Origin: Hyphomicrobiales bacterium
GTDB lineage: Bacteria; Pseudomonadota; Alphaproteobacteria; Rhizobiales; S144-23
Assembly (NCBI GenBank): GCA_015494375.1
Contig: WGBL01000278.1
Coordinates: 1-10,224 of the forward strand
Length of the DNA stretch: 10,224 nucleotides
Reading direction: 5' to 3'
Shown: positions 1-6,563 of the stretch, in pieces
Layout of the letters: every line of letters starts with the position of its first letter
Position numbering within the stretch: the first letter of the stretch is position 1
Program-made: the position numbers and the translations under genes
Notes under the pieces: generated by a model
Seen by the model: the letters and a program-made list of their open reading frames with translations, nothing else
The model's database searches: none
Told to the model about the DNA's origin: nothing

Positions 1-296
1 CCAGCGAGGACAACGAGCGCAACGCCCTTCTCATCCGCCTCGATGACGGCCGGGCCGCAGCCGTCGTGCAGATCGCGGGGCTTGTTGCGCGCCGCATCGT
101 TTGCCATGCCAAAGAGGGCGAGCGGCTCGAGACGGGCGCGCGCTTCGGGCTCATCCGCTTCGGCAGCCGCCTCGACGTCTATCTTCCATTGGGGACGGCG
201 ATCCTGGCCATCGAGGGCCAGACCATGATTGCCGGAGAGACGGTTATCGGCGACCTCAATTCCCAGGAGCCGGCCCGCAAGGGTGCTATCCGCTGA
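1..296 (+). CDS. psd: Phosphatidylserine decarboxylase, 3' part (start outside window)
   Basis: This is the C-terminal 97 residues, open from the window edge in the frame that begins at base 3. Psd decarboxylates phosphatidylserine to phosphatidylethanolamine at the inner membrane, using a pyruvoyl group made by self-cleavage of the proenzyme. The visible protein contains the family segment ARRIVC, then [20 protein letters not shown] and YLP. In the short Psd form the Gly-Ser of RFGSR is the cleavage site, so the serine at 165-167 should become the pyruvoyl group of the small alpha subunit. The stop TGA shares its last base with the pssA ATG, which indicates translational coupling. Identification is firm from the motif. 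The N-terminal beta subunit cannot be judged. Confidence 0.93.
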   Translation, partial: SEDNERNALLIRLDDGRAAAVVQIAGLVARRIVCHAKEGERLETGARFGLIRFGSRLDVYLPLGTAILAIEGQTMIAGETVIGDLNSQEPARKGAIR

Positions 297-1129
297 TGCC
301 CATGTCCGACAGACGCCGACAGCTCCGCCACTTGCGGCTTGTCAATCTGGCGCCCAATGCCCTGACGATTCTGGCCGTCTGTGCCGGGTTCTGGGCCATC
401 CGCTTTGCCATCCAGGCGAAGTTCGAGCTGGCGACGATCATGATCATCGTCGCGGCGGTGCTCGACGGGCTCGACGGCCGGCTTGCCCGGCTGCTCAAGA
501 GCGACACCGACATCGGCGCCGAGCTCGACTCGCTTTCAGATTTCCTGAGCTTTGGCGTGGCGCCTGGGGTGCTGCTCTATCTTTGGGTGCTCGAGCGTCT
601 CGGTGGCCTCGGCTGGGCCATCGCCCTCGTCTATGTCATTTGCTGCGCCCTGCGGCTTGCGCGTTTCAATGTCATGCGCCGCGAGCCCGAGCAGTCGCGC
701 CTCCTCAAACGCTTTTTTGTCGGTGTGCCGGCACCGCTTGGTGCCATGCTGGCGCTCCTGCCGCTGTTTGTGTTCCTTGCTGGCTTTGCCGAGGTGCGAC
801 GTTTCGCCATCGCCATCGGCATCTATATCGCCATCGTCGCGCTTCTGATGATTAGCCGAATAGCAACATTCGCTTTCAAGAATGTGGCGATCGGGCGCGA
901 TCAGATTGCCCTCATTCTCCTGGCGGTGGCGCTTTTTGCGACCGCGCTCGTTAGTCACACCTGGCTTGTGGCGATCGCCCTTGATATTCTTTATCTCGCC
1001 TCGATACCCTTGGCGATGCGGGCGAAAAGACGCCTGGTGGCTGCCGACAGGCCCCGCAAGGCCGGCGAACGGCGGGCTTCGTCTGCCAGGAGGAAAACGC
1101 CCACGGAAGGCAAGAAATCGCCAGAGTAG
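296..1129 (+). CDS. pssA: CDP-diacylglycerol--serine O-phosphatidyltransferase
   Basis: PssA joins CDP-diacylglycerol and L-serine to give phosphatidylserine and CMP in the inner membrane, and supplies the substrate of Psd. The 277-residue protein carries the full CDP-alcohol phosphatidyltransferase signature: D57, D60-G61, A64-R65, G74, D78 and D82 (DGLDGRLAR, then GAELDSLSD). This is the two-metal, integral-membrane type of PssA. Hydrophobic segments lie near 22-39, 44-58, 83-99, 105-124, 145-164, 168-187 and 203-237. FFVGVPAP at 140-147 is typical of the family. The tail from about 243 is very basic (KRR, RPRK, RRK) and probably cytosolic. The start at 296 overlaps the psd stop (TGATG). 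An in-frame ATG at 302 is an alternative. pmtA follows after 46 bp, so the three genes probably form one transcript. Confidence 0.95.
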   Translation: MPMSDRRRQLRHLRLVNLAPNALTILAVCAGFWAIRFAIQAKFELATIMIIVAAVLDGLDGRLARLLKSDTDIGAELDSLSDFLSFGVAPGVLLYLWVLERLGGLGWAIALVYVICCALRLARFNVMRREPEQSRLLKRFFVGVPAPLGAMLALLPLFVFLAGFAEVRRFAIAIGIYIAIVALLMISRIATFAFKNVAIGRDQIALILLAVALFATALVSHTWLVAIALDILYLASIPLAMRAKRRLVAADRPRKAGERRASSARRKTPTEGKKSPE

Positions 1130-1175
1130 GCGGCACACTCTAGAGACGCCGAAGCGCCGGCATGGGGAGGGCAGG

Positions 1176-1832
1176 ATGGAGGGCCGGATAGCGAGGGCAG
1201 GGACGAAACAGATGGATCTGGCATCGGTCAAGAGAGCCTATGCGCGCTGGGCCCCCATCTACGACTGGTCGTTTGGTACCGTCTCCTATTTCGGGCGCAA
1301 GCGTGCCGTTCACTTCGCCAACGAGCACAAGGGCCATGTGCTCGAAGTGGGGGTCGGCACAGGCATGTCGCTCTCCCACTACCACCCCGAGGTGCGGGTC
1401 ACCGGGATCGACGTCTCGCGCGACATGCTCGAGCGGGCGCGACGGCGCGTTGCCGATGAGGGGCTCAGCCATGTCGAAGCGCTCGAGGAGATGGATGCCC
1501 AGGCCTTGCGCTATCCGGACGAAACTTTTGATACGGTGGCCGCCATGCATGTCGTCTCGGTGGTGCCGGCCCCCGCACGGGTCATGGCGGAGATGGCCCG
1601 GGTCTGCAAGACCGGCGGACAGGTGCTGGTGCTCAATCACTTCGCCCGCGCAAAAGGGCCTCTTCACTGGATCGAGAAGACTATGGCACCGTTTGCCAAG
1701 GCCATCGGCTGGCATGCTGATTTCACGATAGAGCCAGTGCTAGCCGAAAAGCGCCTGGAGCTGTTCGACAAGGTGCCCGCACCACCTTTCGGCATCTTCA
1801 CCCTTTTACGCCTGAGAAAGGTCCGCCGATAG
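1176..1832 (+). CDS. pmtA: Phosphatidylethanolamine N-methyltransferase (PmtA-type, SAM-dependent)
   Basis: This 218-residue class I methyltransferase most likely methylates phosphatidylethanolamine three times with S-adenosylmethionine to give phosphatidylcholine. VKRAYARWAPIYDWSFG at 18-34 resembles the N-terminal signature of alphaproteobacterial PmtA proteins (from memory). SAM motif I is VLEVGVGTG at 55-63, and D79 in GIDVS is the expected ribose-binding acid. DAQALRYPDETFDTV near 107-121 and GGQVLVLNHF near 147-156 are later Rossmann elements. There are no membrane spans, consistent with a soluble enzyme that binds the membrane surface. ATG 1176 is chosen because GGGGAGG at 1164-1170 stands 5 bp upstream. 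ATG 1212 (MDLASVKR) is possible and matches shorter relatives. The psd-pssA context supports this over a ubiquinone/menaquinone methyltransferase, which shares the fold. Confidence 0.85.
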   Translation: MEGRIARAGTKQMDLASVKRAYARWAPIYDWSFGTVSYFGRKRAVHFANEHKGHVLEVGVGTGMSLSHYHPEVRVTGIDVSRDMLERARRRVADEGLSHVEALEEMDAQALRYPDETFDTVAAMHVVSVVPAPARVMAEMARVCKTGGQVLVLNHFARAKGPLHWIEKTMAPFAKAIGWHADFTIEPVLAEKRLELFDKVPAPPFGIFTLLRLRKVRR

Positions 1833-1863
1833 GGCGCATGCGTCCCCTCGCCAAAGCCGATGA

Positions 1864-1906
1864 GCAAGCGGTGCTTGCGCACGAGCCGAAAAGCGGATGC
1901 CGGCTC
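1864..1906. terminator. Hairpins between convergent pmtA and hpt (possible two-way terminator)
   Basis: The 72-bp gap between the two convergent genes holds a perfect hairpin, GCAAGC-GGT-GCTTGC, at 1864-1878. A second inverted repeat, GAGCCG at 1883-1888 with CGGCTC at 1901-1906, overlaps the hpt stop codon. Neither is followed by a clear T tract on either strand, so these are not classic intrinsic terminators. The position between gene ends is the main argument. The stretch also reads like one of the short palindromic intergenic repeats of this order, judged only by eye. Confidence 0.35.
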
Positions 1907-2492
1907 AATCGTCGTCGACAATGCGCCCGACGAAGGGCAGCTCGCGATATTTGTGGGCGAGATCCATGCCATAGCCGATGACAAAGACGTCGGGACAGGC
2001 GAAGGCCCGGAGGTCGGCGGCGATATCGGCGGCGCGGGCGACCGGCTTGTCGAGCAGCACACATGTGAGCACTCGGCGTGCGCCGCGCGCGGCCAGGAGG
2101 TCCTTGGCAAAGGCGAGCGTGCGGCCCGACTCGAGGATGTCGTCGACGATCAGCACATTGCGGCCGCGCACATCGGTGTGGATGTCGCGCAAGACCTCGA
2201 CACGCCCCGAAGACGTCGTGCCCTCGCGATAGCTCGCCAGTGTGAGAAAATCGACCTCGGGCGAAAGCCCCGCGCCATGAAGCGCCCGGATGAGGTCGGC
2301 GGCGAAGATGAAACTGCCCTTGAGAATGGCAATGACGAGGAGGTCGTCGAGGCGTCTTTCTGCAATCTCGCCCGCGAGCGCCGCAATGCGCCTGGCGATC
2401 TCGTCCGCCGAGAACATCACCTCGATTGTTGGGCGCGCGGCACAATCTGAATTGCAAGAAGCCGAGGCGGGCGTTTCTGAGGCTTGAGGCAT
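1905..2492 (-). CDS. hpt: Hypoxanthine phosphoribosyltransferase
   Basis: The enzyme salvages hypoxanthine (and often guanine) with PRPP to IMP or GMP in the cytosol. The 195-residue protein has the PRPP-binding loop VLIVDDILESGRT at 113-125, the KGSF segment at 58-61, the flexible-loop region SYREGTTSSG at 87-96, LLDKP with R153, and the late base-binding stretch FVIGYGMDLAHKYRELPFVG at 170-189. All are in the order seen in bacterial Hpt. The ATG at 2492 adds about 25 residues before the conserved core. An in-frame ATG at 2417 (MFSADEIA) would be a shorter start, but most of the family has some residues before this point. No good Shine-Dalgarno sequence is visible before 2492. It may be expressed from the promoter-like element at 2538-2567 or by read-through from the zinc-ribbon gene 117 bp upstream. 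Confidence 0.93.
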   Translation of the reverse strand: MPQASETPASASCNSDCAARPTIEVMFSADEIARRIAALAGEIAERRLDDLLVIAILKGSFIFAADLIRALHGAGLSPEVDFLTLASYREGTTSSGRVEVLRDIHTDVRGRNVLIVDDILESGRTLAFAKDLLAARGARRVLTCVLLDKPVARAADIAADLRAFACPDVFVIGYGMDLAHKYRELPFVGRIVDDD

Positions 2493-2537
2493 GGTGACGT
2501 TTGCTTAATTTTTCACCTTCGACTTCTATGAGGGCAC

Positions 2538-2567
2538 TGTATATTTTTTTGGCGCGGTTGTTTGCAA
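2538..2567 (-). promoter_or_regulatory. Possible sigma-70-type promoter for hpt
   Basis: Read on the minus strand, TTGCAA (2567-2562) is followed after 18 bp by TATACA (2543-2538), with a run of seven A just before the second element. Each hexamer matches the general consensus at four of six positions. It sits in the only AT-rich stretch between the zinc-ribbon gene and hpt, about 45 bp upstream of the hpt ATG. Alphaproteobacterial promoters often depart from this consensus, so the call is tentative. Confidence 0.4.
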
Positions 2568-2609
2568 TAGGTTTGGCAAAAATACTTGCTGTCCCTTTGG
2601 GCCCCTGTT

Positions 2610-4337
2610 CTAGAGCCTTCTGGCTGGCTCTGTTCCTGGTGCAAACTCGAGCCTGAGCCCGCTCACGAGCCCGACCGGCGCCGGAACGAGCGCACGAAAG
2701 CGCGTGCTCTCCCCGGGCGGCAAGCCCGCAAGGCGCACGCGCTTGGCCCATTTGAACACCACCCTTCCTTTGTCATCGAGCAAGACGAAAACGAGTGTCG
2801 GTACTGGCACAGCCCGGTCAACGACATTCTCAATGCGTCCCTCGACACGAAGCGTGGGGGGGCCGTTGGTTGCAACCCAGCGATAGCTGACGTCGCGAAA
2901 CGTGAGCCCAACAGGGTCGACCGGCATGCCCAGCGCCGCATAGACGGGCGCCATGCCGGGAAAGCGCGCAACCACCTTGCGAGGCTCGCGCCAGAGGAAC
3001 ACGAGCAGCGTGGCCGTGACGCTGAGGAGCACGAACCAGCCCAAATAGAGCGCGAGAGAGGGTTTGCCGGCTTGCGCCTTTCGGTTCGGCGCATCGGGGC
3101 CGATGTCGTGAGTGAGGGCGCGATGGTCGGCGATCGCAACCTCGTCGAACGCGCTGGAGAGCGCTTGATCGGCGGGCGCCTCGGTCTCAAAGGGCGACTC
3201 CGCGGCGGGGGGCCCGATGGGGCCGACAAGATCCGAATTCACGGTCCGCGCCAAGGGCTCCGCTCCAGTTGTGCCGGCTCCGAAGGGCTCGCAGCTGTTG
3301 CCGTCATCCCCCGGTGGCTCGCCGGACCGGGGTGCCTTTGGGGTCGTCTGAGGCTGTGCGCCCACCTGTGGTGTGGCGAAAGCCTGGGAGGAAGCCATAA
3401 TCGTGGCCCGGCCTGTATCCGTTGCCGCGCCGAGAGGGGCCTTTGAGCCCTGGTGTGCATCCGCCACCTCCGCCGCCTGGGGTGCCGTGATGTCATGGAG
3501 CCGAGGTTGGGGCTTGTTGACCGGTGGCTTGAAAGGCGGCGCCGGCGCAGTTGGCGCTTTAGCTGTTGATTCAAGCGGCGCTTCGGGCCGCGGTGGCGAC
3601 TTGGGCGATCCTGGCGGCTCCGTAAGATGAGGCGGCCCCATGGTTGCGGGCGGCCCCATGGTTGCGGGCGGCCCCATGGTTGCGGGCGGCCCCATGGGTT
3701 CGGGTGGCCCCATGGGTTCCGGCGGCCCCATGGGTTCCGGCGGCCCCATGGGATCAGGTAGCCCGCTCTTCAGGGCTGCCGGCGGTGGGTTGTGGGCCAT
3801 TTGCGTGCTGGCAAATCGCGGCTCGCCCGGCCTCTCGCCGGTTGCAGCATCGGGCATGGGCGGTGGCGGTGGTGCCAAATCGGGCTGGTCCAAAGCGGCA
3901 TCATGTGGTTCTGGGGAAGGGGCAATGGATGCCTCGGAAGTTGCGTGAGGATGTGTGGCGGCTCGGGCGTCTTGGCCGCTTGGGGCGCGCCCACCGCTCG
4001 GGACAAGAGGCCGCGAGAACCAGTCCGCTGCGGGTGCAGTTTGCGGCGAAGTCTCGCCCCCATGATCGCCACCCGGCTCGCCATGGTCTGCCGAGCCGGT
4101 CTGGCCGCCCGGCCTTAACCGAGTTTGGGCGGGCGAGCCGTCGCCACCTGGGAGCGCCCCCCCTTCGCCCGGCATCCCCGTATCGGCCGACGGCTTTGCC
4201 GGCTGCGTTTGCGTCTCGAGTGCGCCTTCGGGCAGCCAGACATGGCGGCAGCGCGAGCAACGCACCTTGCGCCCCTCGAGCAATTGACCCTCGGGGAGCT
4301 CATAGCGGGCGCGACAATTTGGGCACTCTATGATCAT
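2610..4337 (-). CDS. MJ0042-type zinc-ribbon membrane protein with long Pro-rich linker
   Basis: This 575-residue protein has three parts. Residues 1-38 form an N-terminal zinc ribbon, CPNC at 5-8 and CSRC at 27-30, of the MJ0042 type. About 40-425 is a low-complexity Pro/Ala/Gly-rich linker that includes seven copies of a P-x-x-M-G-P unit near 193-235. A single membrane span lies at about 428-449 (ALYLGWFVLLSVTATLLVFLW), followed by a 126-residue C-terminal domain with beta-like segments (TLRVEGRIENVV, VFVLLDDKGRVVFKW, RFRALVPAP) resembling DUF3426-type domains. The ribbon is probably cytoplasmic and the last domain periplasmic. Function is unknown. It is divergent from ftsEX, and proteins of this build are often found beside ftsE in alphaproteobacteria (from memory). 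ATG 4337 is placed directly before the ribbon. The linker is far longer than I would expect for the family. Confidence 0.85.
   Translation of the reverse strand: MIIECPNCRARYELPEGQLLEGRKVRCSRCRHVWLPEGALETQTQPAKPSADTGMPGEGGALPGGDGSPAQTRLRPGGQTGSADHGEPGGDHGGETSPQTAPAADWFSRPLVPSGGRAPSGQDARAATHPHATSEASIAPSPEPHDAALDQPDLAPPPPPMPDAATGERPGEPRFASTQMAHNPPPAALKSGLPDPMGPPEPMGPPEPMGPPEPMGPPATMGPPATMGPPATMGPPHLTEPPGSPKSPPRPEAPLESTAKAPTAPAPPFKPPVNKPQPRLHDITAPQAAEVADAHQGSKAPLGAATDTGRATIMASSQAFATPQVGAQPQTTPKAPRSGEPPGDDGNSCEPFGAGTTGAEPLARTVNSDLVGPIGPPAAESPFETEAPADQALSSAFDEVAIADHRALTHDIGPDAPNRKAQAGKPSLALYLGWFVLLSVTATLLVFLWREPRKVVARFPGMAPVYAALGMPVDPVGLTFRDVSYRWVATNGPPTLRVEGRIENVVDRAVPVPTLVFVLLDDKGRVVFKWAKRVRLAGLPPGESTRFRALVPAPVGLVSGLRLEFAPGTEPARRL
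3634..3759 (-). repeat. Seven 18-bp tandem repeats inside the zinc-ribbon gene
   Basis: Units start at 3634, 3652, 3670, 3688, 3706, 3724 and 3742. The first three are identical (plus strand GGCCCCATGGTTGCGGGC). Units 5 and 6 are identical to each other (GGCCCCATGGGTTCCGGC), and units 4 and 7 differ slightly. Each encodes six residues, P-[E/A/D]-[P/T]-M-G-P, so gain or loss of a unit keeps the frame. Identical neighbouring units point to recent duplication, such as strand slippage, within an already repetitive linker. Confidence 0.95.
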
Positions 4338-4364
4338 ATGCCGACCGTTACATCAGCCCGATTG

Positions 4365-4428
4365 AGGTCGAATCGACCTTCTATGGTCTATGATCCCATC
4401 TAATCGAATCGTCTCAGTTTAGACCATA
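4365..4428. promoter_or_regulatory. Inverted repeats in the divergent zinc-ribbon/ftsE control region
   Basis: The 289-bp gap between the divergent starts holds two operator-like structures. The first is a perfect 15-bp palindrome around one base, AGGTCGAATCGACCT, at 4365-4379. The second is TATGGTCTA at 4382-4390 with its exact inverse TAGACCATA at 4420-4428. A further TCGAATCG at 4404-4411 repeats the core of the first palindrome, 36 bp away. They lie 28-91 bp upstream of the zinc-ribbon ATG, so they may control that gene. I cannot assign a regulator, and I see no TTAA-N7-TTAA (CtrA-type) site here. The part from 4429 to 4578 shows nothing I can name. Confidence 0.45.
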
Positions 4429-4578
4429 AAGTGGTGGCAGAAAGACAGAGTTTCAGAATTCATCGGAGACAGTGTGGCGGCTGTCAATGGCTGTGCGTCT
4501 GTCGGTGATTTTTCGCTCAGATGGTTGCGGCCTTGGAGACGTTGGCCGATTGGGGCCTCATGAGCCGCCCTGGCATCT

Positions 4579-4620
4579 GGCATGATGCGAGCGGCATGAT
4601 GCGAGTGGCATGATGCGAGG
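4579..4620 (+). repeat. Three 14-bp tandem repeats leading into the ftsE ribosome-binding site
   Basis: The unit GGCATGATGCGAG plus one variable base (C, T, G) occurs at 4579-4592, 4593-4606 and 4607-4620 without gaps. The end of the third copy, together with the next bases, forms GAGGTGAG at 4617-4624. This is a good Shine-Dalgarno sequence whose GAGG core stands 6 bp before the GTG start of ftsE. Each unit contains ATGATG, but none opens a long frame. Confidence 0.9.
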
Positions 4621-4626
4621 TGAGTC

Positions 4627-5283
4627 GTGATACGACTGGACAACGTCGGGATGCGGTATGGGCGCGGGCCCGAGGTCCTGCGCGATGTCAACATCCATTT
4701 GCGCCCGGGCTCGTTTCACTTTCTGACCGGCCCCTCGGGCGCCGGCAAGACCACGCTGTTACGGCTCATGTTCTTGTCGTTGCAGCCATCGTCAGGCCAA
4801 GTGTTTCTTTTCGGCCAAGACGTCTCCCGCATTTCAGCGGCGCGGCGGGCGCAGCTGCGGCGGCGGATTGGCATTGTTTTTCAGGATTTTCGCCTGCTCG
4901 ATCATATGACAACATGGGAGAACGTTGCTCTGCCGCTGCGAGTCGTGGGAAAACGCCTCTCGGACTATCGCGAGGATGTCACTGATCTCCTACAGTGGGT
5001 GGGGCTCGGCGATCGCATGCACGCCTATCCGCCGATCCTTTCGGGCGGCGAGAAGCAACGCGCGGCCATTGCCCGAGCGGTCATCGGCAAGCCCGAGCTT
5101 CTCTTGGCCGATGAGCCGACGGGCAATGTCGATCCGCAGATGGCGCGGCGGCTTTTGCGGCTGTTTATCGAGCTCAACAAACTCGGAACATCGGTGGTGA
5201 TCGCAACCCACGATCACCAGCTCATGAAACAGTTCAAGGCACCACGGGTGGAGCTGCATGGCGGCCATGTCCGAATCGTCTGA
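4627..5283 (+). CDS. ftsE: Cell division ATP-binding protein FtsE
   Basis: FtsE is the cytoplasmic ATPase of the FtsEX complex at the division site, which controls periplasmic cell-wall hydrolysis through FtsX. The 218-residue protein has all ABC elements: Walker A GPSGAGKT at 35-42, Q-loop Q86 in VFQDFRLL (typical of FtsE), signature LSGGEKQR at 138-145, Walker B LLLADEP at 158-164, and switch histidine H195 in IATHD. Its length fits the family. The start is GTG 4627, supported by the Shine-Dalgarno GAGGTGAG at 4617-4624. The 3' end overlaps ftsX by 26 bp, so the two are translationally coupled. All catalytic residues are present, so it should be an active ATPase. Confidence 0.96.
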   Translation: MIRLDNVGMRYGRGPEVLRDVNIHLRPGSFHFLTGPSGAGKTTLLRLMFLSLQPSSGQVFLFGQDVSRISAARRAQLRRRIGIVFQDFRLLDHMTTWENVALPLRVVGKRLSDYREDVTDLLQWVGLGDRMHAYPPILSGGEKQRAAIARAVIGKPELLLADEPTGNVDPQMARRLLRLFIELNKLGTSVVIATHDHQLMKQFKAPRVELHGGHVRIV

Positions 5284-6310
5284 GATCAGCGCCCGGCAGA
5301 GCGCCGGCCGGGCCAACCGCCTCAAAGCGCGCATGCAGCGCGCGTCCGAGCTCGTGGCTCCGGCGCGGCCCGAGCAAGGACCGCAAGCACTGGGGACGGC
5401 CGGAATCGTTCCCGCAGGCTCGGTGACGGGGCGCTCGCTCACGCTTGTCATCTCGATCATGTGCTTTCTGGCCTGCCTCACAGCGGGCGCGGTTTACATG
5501 ATCAACCAGTCGGCGGCGGCCTGGCTGCGCAATATCGCGAGCGAGGTGACGGTCCAGCTCGAGCCGATCGACGGTGTCGATATGGAAAAGCGCTTGACCC
5601 GCGTGGCCTTCTTCCTTGCCCGCCAGCCGGGCATTGCCAGTGTCAGGCCGCTGACGCGCGAAGAGTCGGCGGCATTGCTCGAGCCATGGCTCGGCAAGGC
5701 CAGTGCCCTCGGCTCGCTGCCCATCCCACGCCTTATTGCGCTTCAGCTGGACCGCCACGCGCCGCCCGATCTCGACAATCTGGGGCGTGCGCTCGCCAAG
5801 ACGTTCCAAGGGACAACCCTCGACGATCACCGCCATTGGCAGACTCAGATCCGCACCGTGACACGCTCGCTGGCCCTTGGTGGGCTCGCCATTCTGGTGC
5901 TCGTCGGAGCGGCGACAACGGCGATCATCGTTTCAGCCACCAAGAGTGCGATGGCCTCCAATCGCGAGATTGTCGAGGTGTTGCACTTCGTCGGCGCCAC
6001 CGACCGTTTCATCGCCCGCGAGTTCGAAAAGCATTTCCTCAATCTTGGCATTCGCTCGGGCCTTGTGGGCGCGGCCTGTGCCATGGCGGTGTTCTTCCTC
6101 ATGCCCGGATTCATGCGGCTCATGGGCGGGGGCTCGGTGACGGCGGCCGAGCTCAATCGGCTGGTCGGCACGGGCACGCTCGACTTGCCGGGCTACTTCC
6201 TCCTTGGCATCGTGGTGGTGGTGATTGCCGCGCTTTGCATGCTGACGTCGCGCTATGGTGTGTTCCGGATCCTCAATTCCGGCTCGCCGAGCGAGGCTGA
6301 ACGATTGTGA
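5258..6310 (+). CDS. ftsX: Cell division protein FtsX
   Basis: FtsX is the membrane partner of FtsE and passes ATPase-driven movement to periplasmic cell-wall hydrolases or their activators. The 350-residue protein has a cytoplasmic N-terminal tail of about 59 residues, span 1 near 60-82, a periplasmic domain of about 120 residues (83-203), and spans 2-4 near 204-227, 264-286 and 313-332. This is the four-span FtsX layout. The segment EVLHFVGATDRFIAREFEKHFL at 240-261, between spans 2 and 3, is a hallmark of the family. ATG 5258 is chosen because GGTGGAG at 5247-5253 stands 4 bp upstream. ATG 5267 would also work but is 13 bp from that site. The gene overlaps the end of ftsE. Confidence 0.94.
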   Translation: MAAMSESSEISARQSAGRANRLKARMQRASELVAPARPEQGPQALGTAGIVPAGSVTGRSLTLVISIMCFLACLTAGAVYMINQSAAAWLRNIASEVTVQLEPIDGVDMEKRLTRVAFFLARQPGIASVRPLTREESAALLEPWLGKASALGSLPIPRLIALQLDRHAPPDLDNLGRALAKTFQGTTLDDHRHWQTQIRTVTRSLALGGLAILVLVGAATTAIIVSATKSAMASNREIVEVLHFVGATDRFIAREFEKHFLNLGIRSGLVGAACAMAVFFLMPGFMRLMGGGSVTAAELNRLVGTGTLDLPGYFLLGIVVVVIAALCMLTSRYGVFRILNSGSPSEAERL

Positions 6311-6369
6311 GTTTTCTGTATGCCCTTAGAGCGGTGTGCGCCGCGAGCGCAACGGGCTGAAGCCCATGG

Positions 6370-6560
6370 GAGAAGACCCGCAAACAGGAGAAGACCTGCG
6401 GCAGCAGCGGTTGGCATCGTGAAGAAGGCAGGCGGCCCCGGAAGACTGGCAGCGGACCAGGAAGATTGGCCGCGGCCCCGCAAGAGGGACAGCTGGCCCC
6501 GCAAGAGCGACAGCTGGCCCTGCAAGAGCGACAGCTAGCCCCGCAAGAGCGACAAGGTGG
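6370..6560 (+). repeat. Degenerate 18-22-bp tandem repeats in the leader of the YdcF gene
   Basis: The 253-bp gap after ftsX is largely repetitive. The clearest part is four units of about 21 bp at 6476-6496, 6497-6517, 6518-6538 and 6539-6560, with core CCCCGCAAGAGCGACAGC. Looser copies of the same kind (CCCCGGAAGACTGGCAGCGG) lie at 6436-6455 and 6456-6475. A GAGAAGACC pair occurs at 6370-6387 and 6388-6407. The last unit is altered to end in AAGGTGG (6554-6560), which serves as Shine-Dalgarno for the ATG at 6564. No promoter or terminator is evident in 6311-6563. A 72-codon frame through the array lacks a ribosome-binding site. Confidence 0.85.
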
Positions 6561-6563
6561 CCC

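Noticed and set aside
536..1231. 231-codon minus-strand frame opposite pssA
   Set aside because: It is a shadow of pssA, rich in His, Arg and Gln with no domain.
2586..3446. 286-codon plus-strand frame opposite the zinc-ribbon gene
   Set aside because: It is antisense to the Pro-rich linker, membrane span and C-terminal domain, which make sense as protein, whereas this frame shows no fold or motif.
4338..4626. CtrA-type cell-cycle sites upstream of ftsE
   Set aside because: I looked for TTAA-N7-TTAA and found no acceptable match, so only the palindromes are reported.
6320..6538. 72-codon plus-strand frame in the ftsX-YdcF gap with a (P)RKSDSW repeat
   Set aside because: It has no Shine-Dalgarno before the ATG, low complexity throughout, and is explained by the tandem DNA repeat. 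Kept only as a note in the repeat finding.
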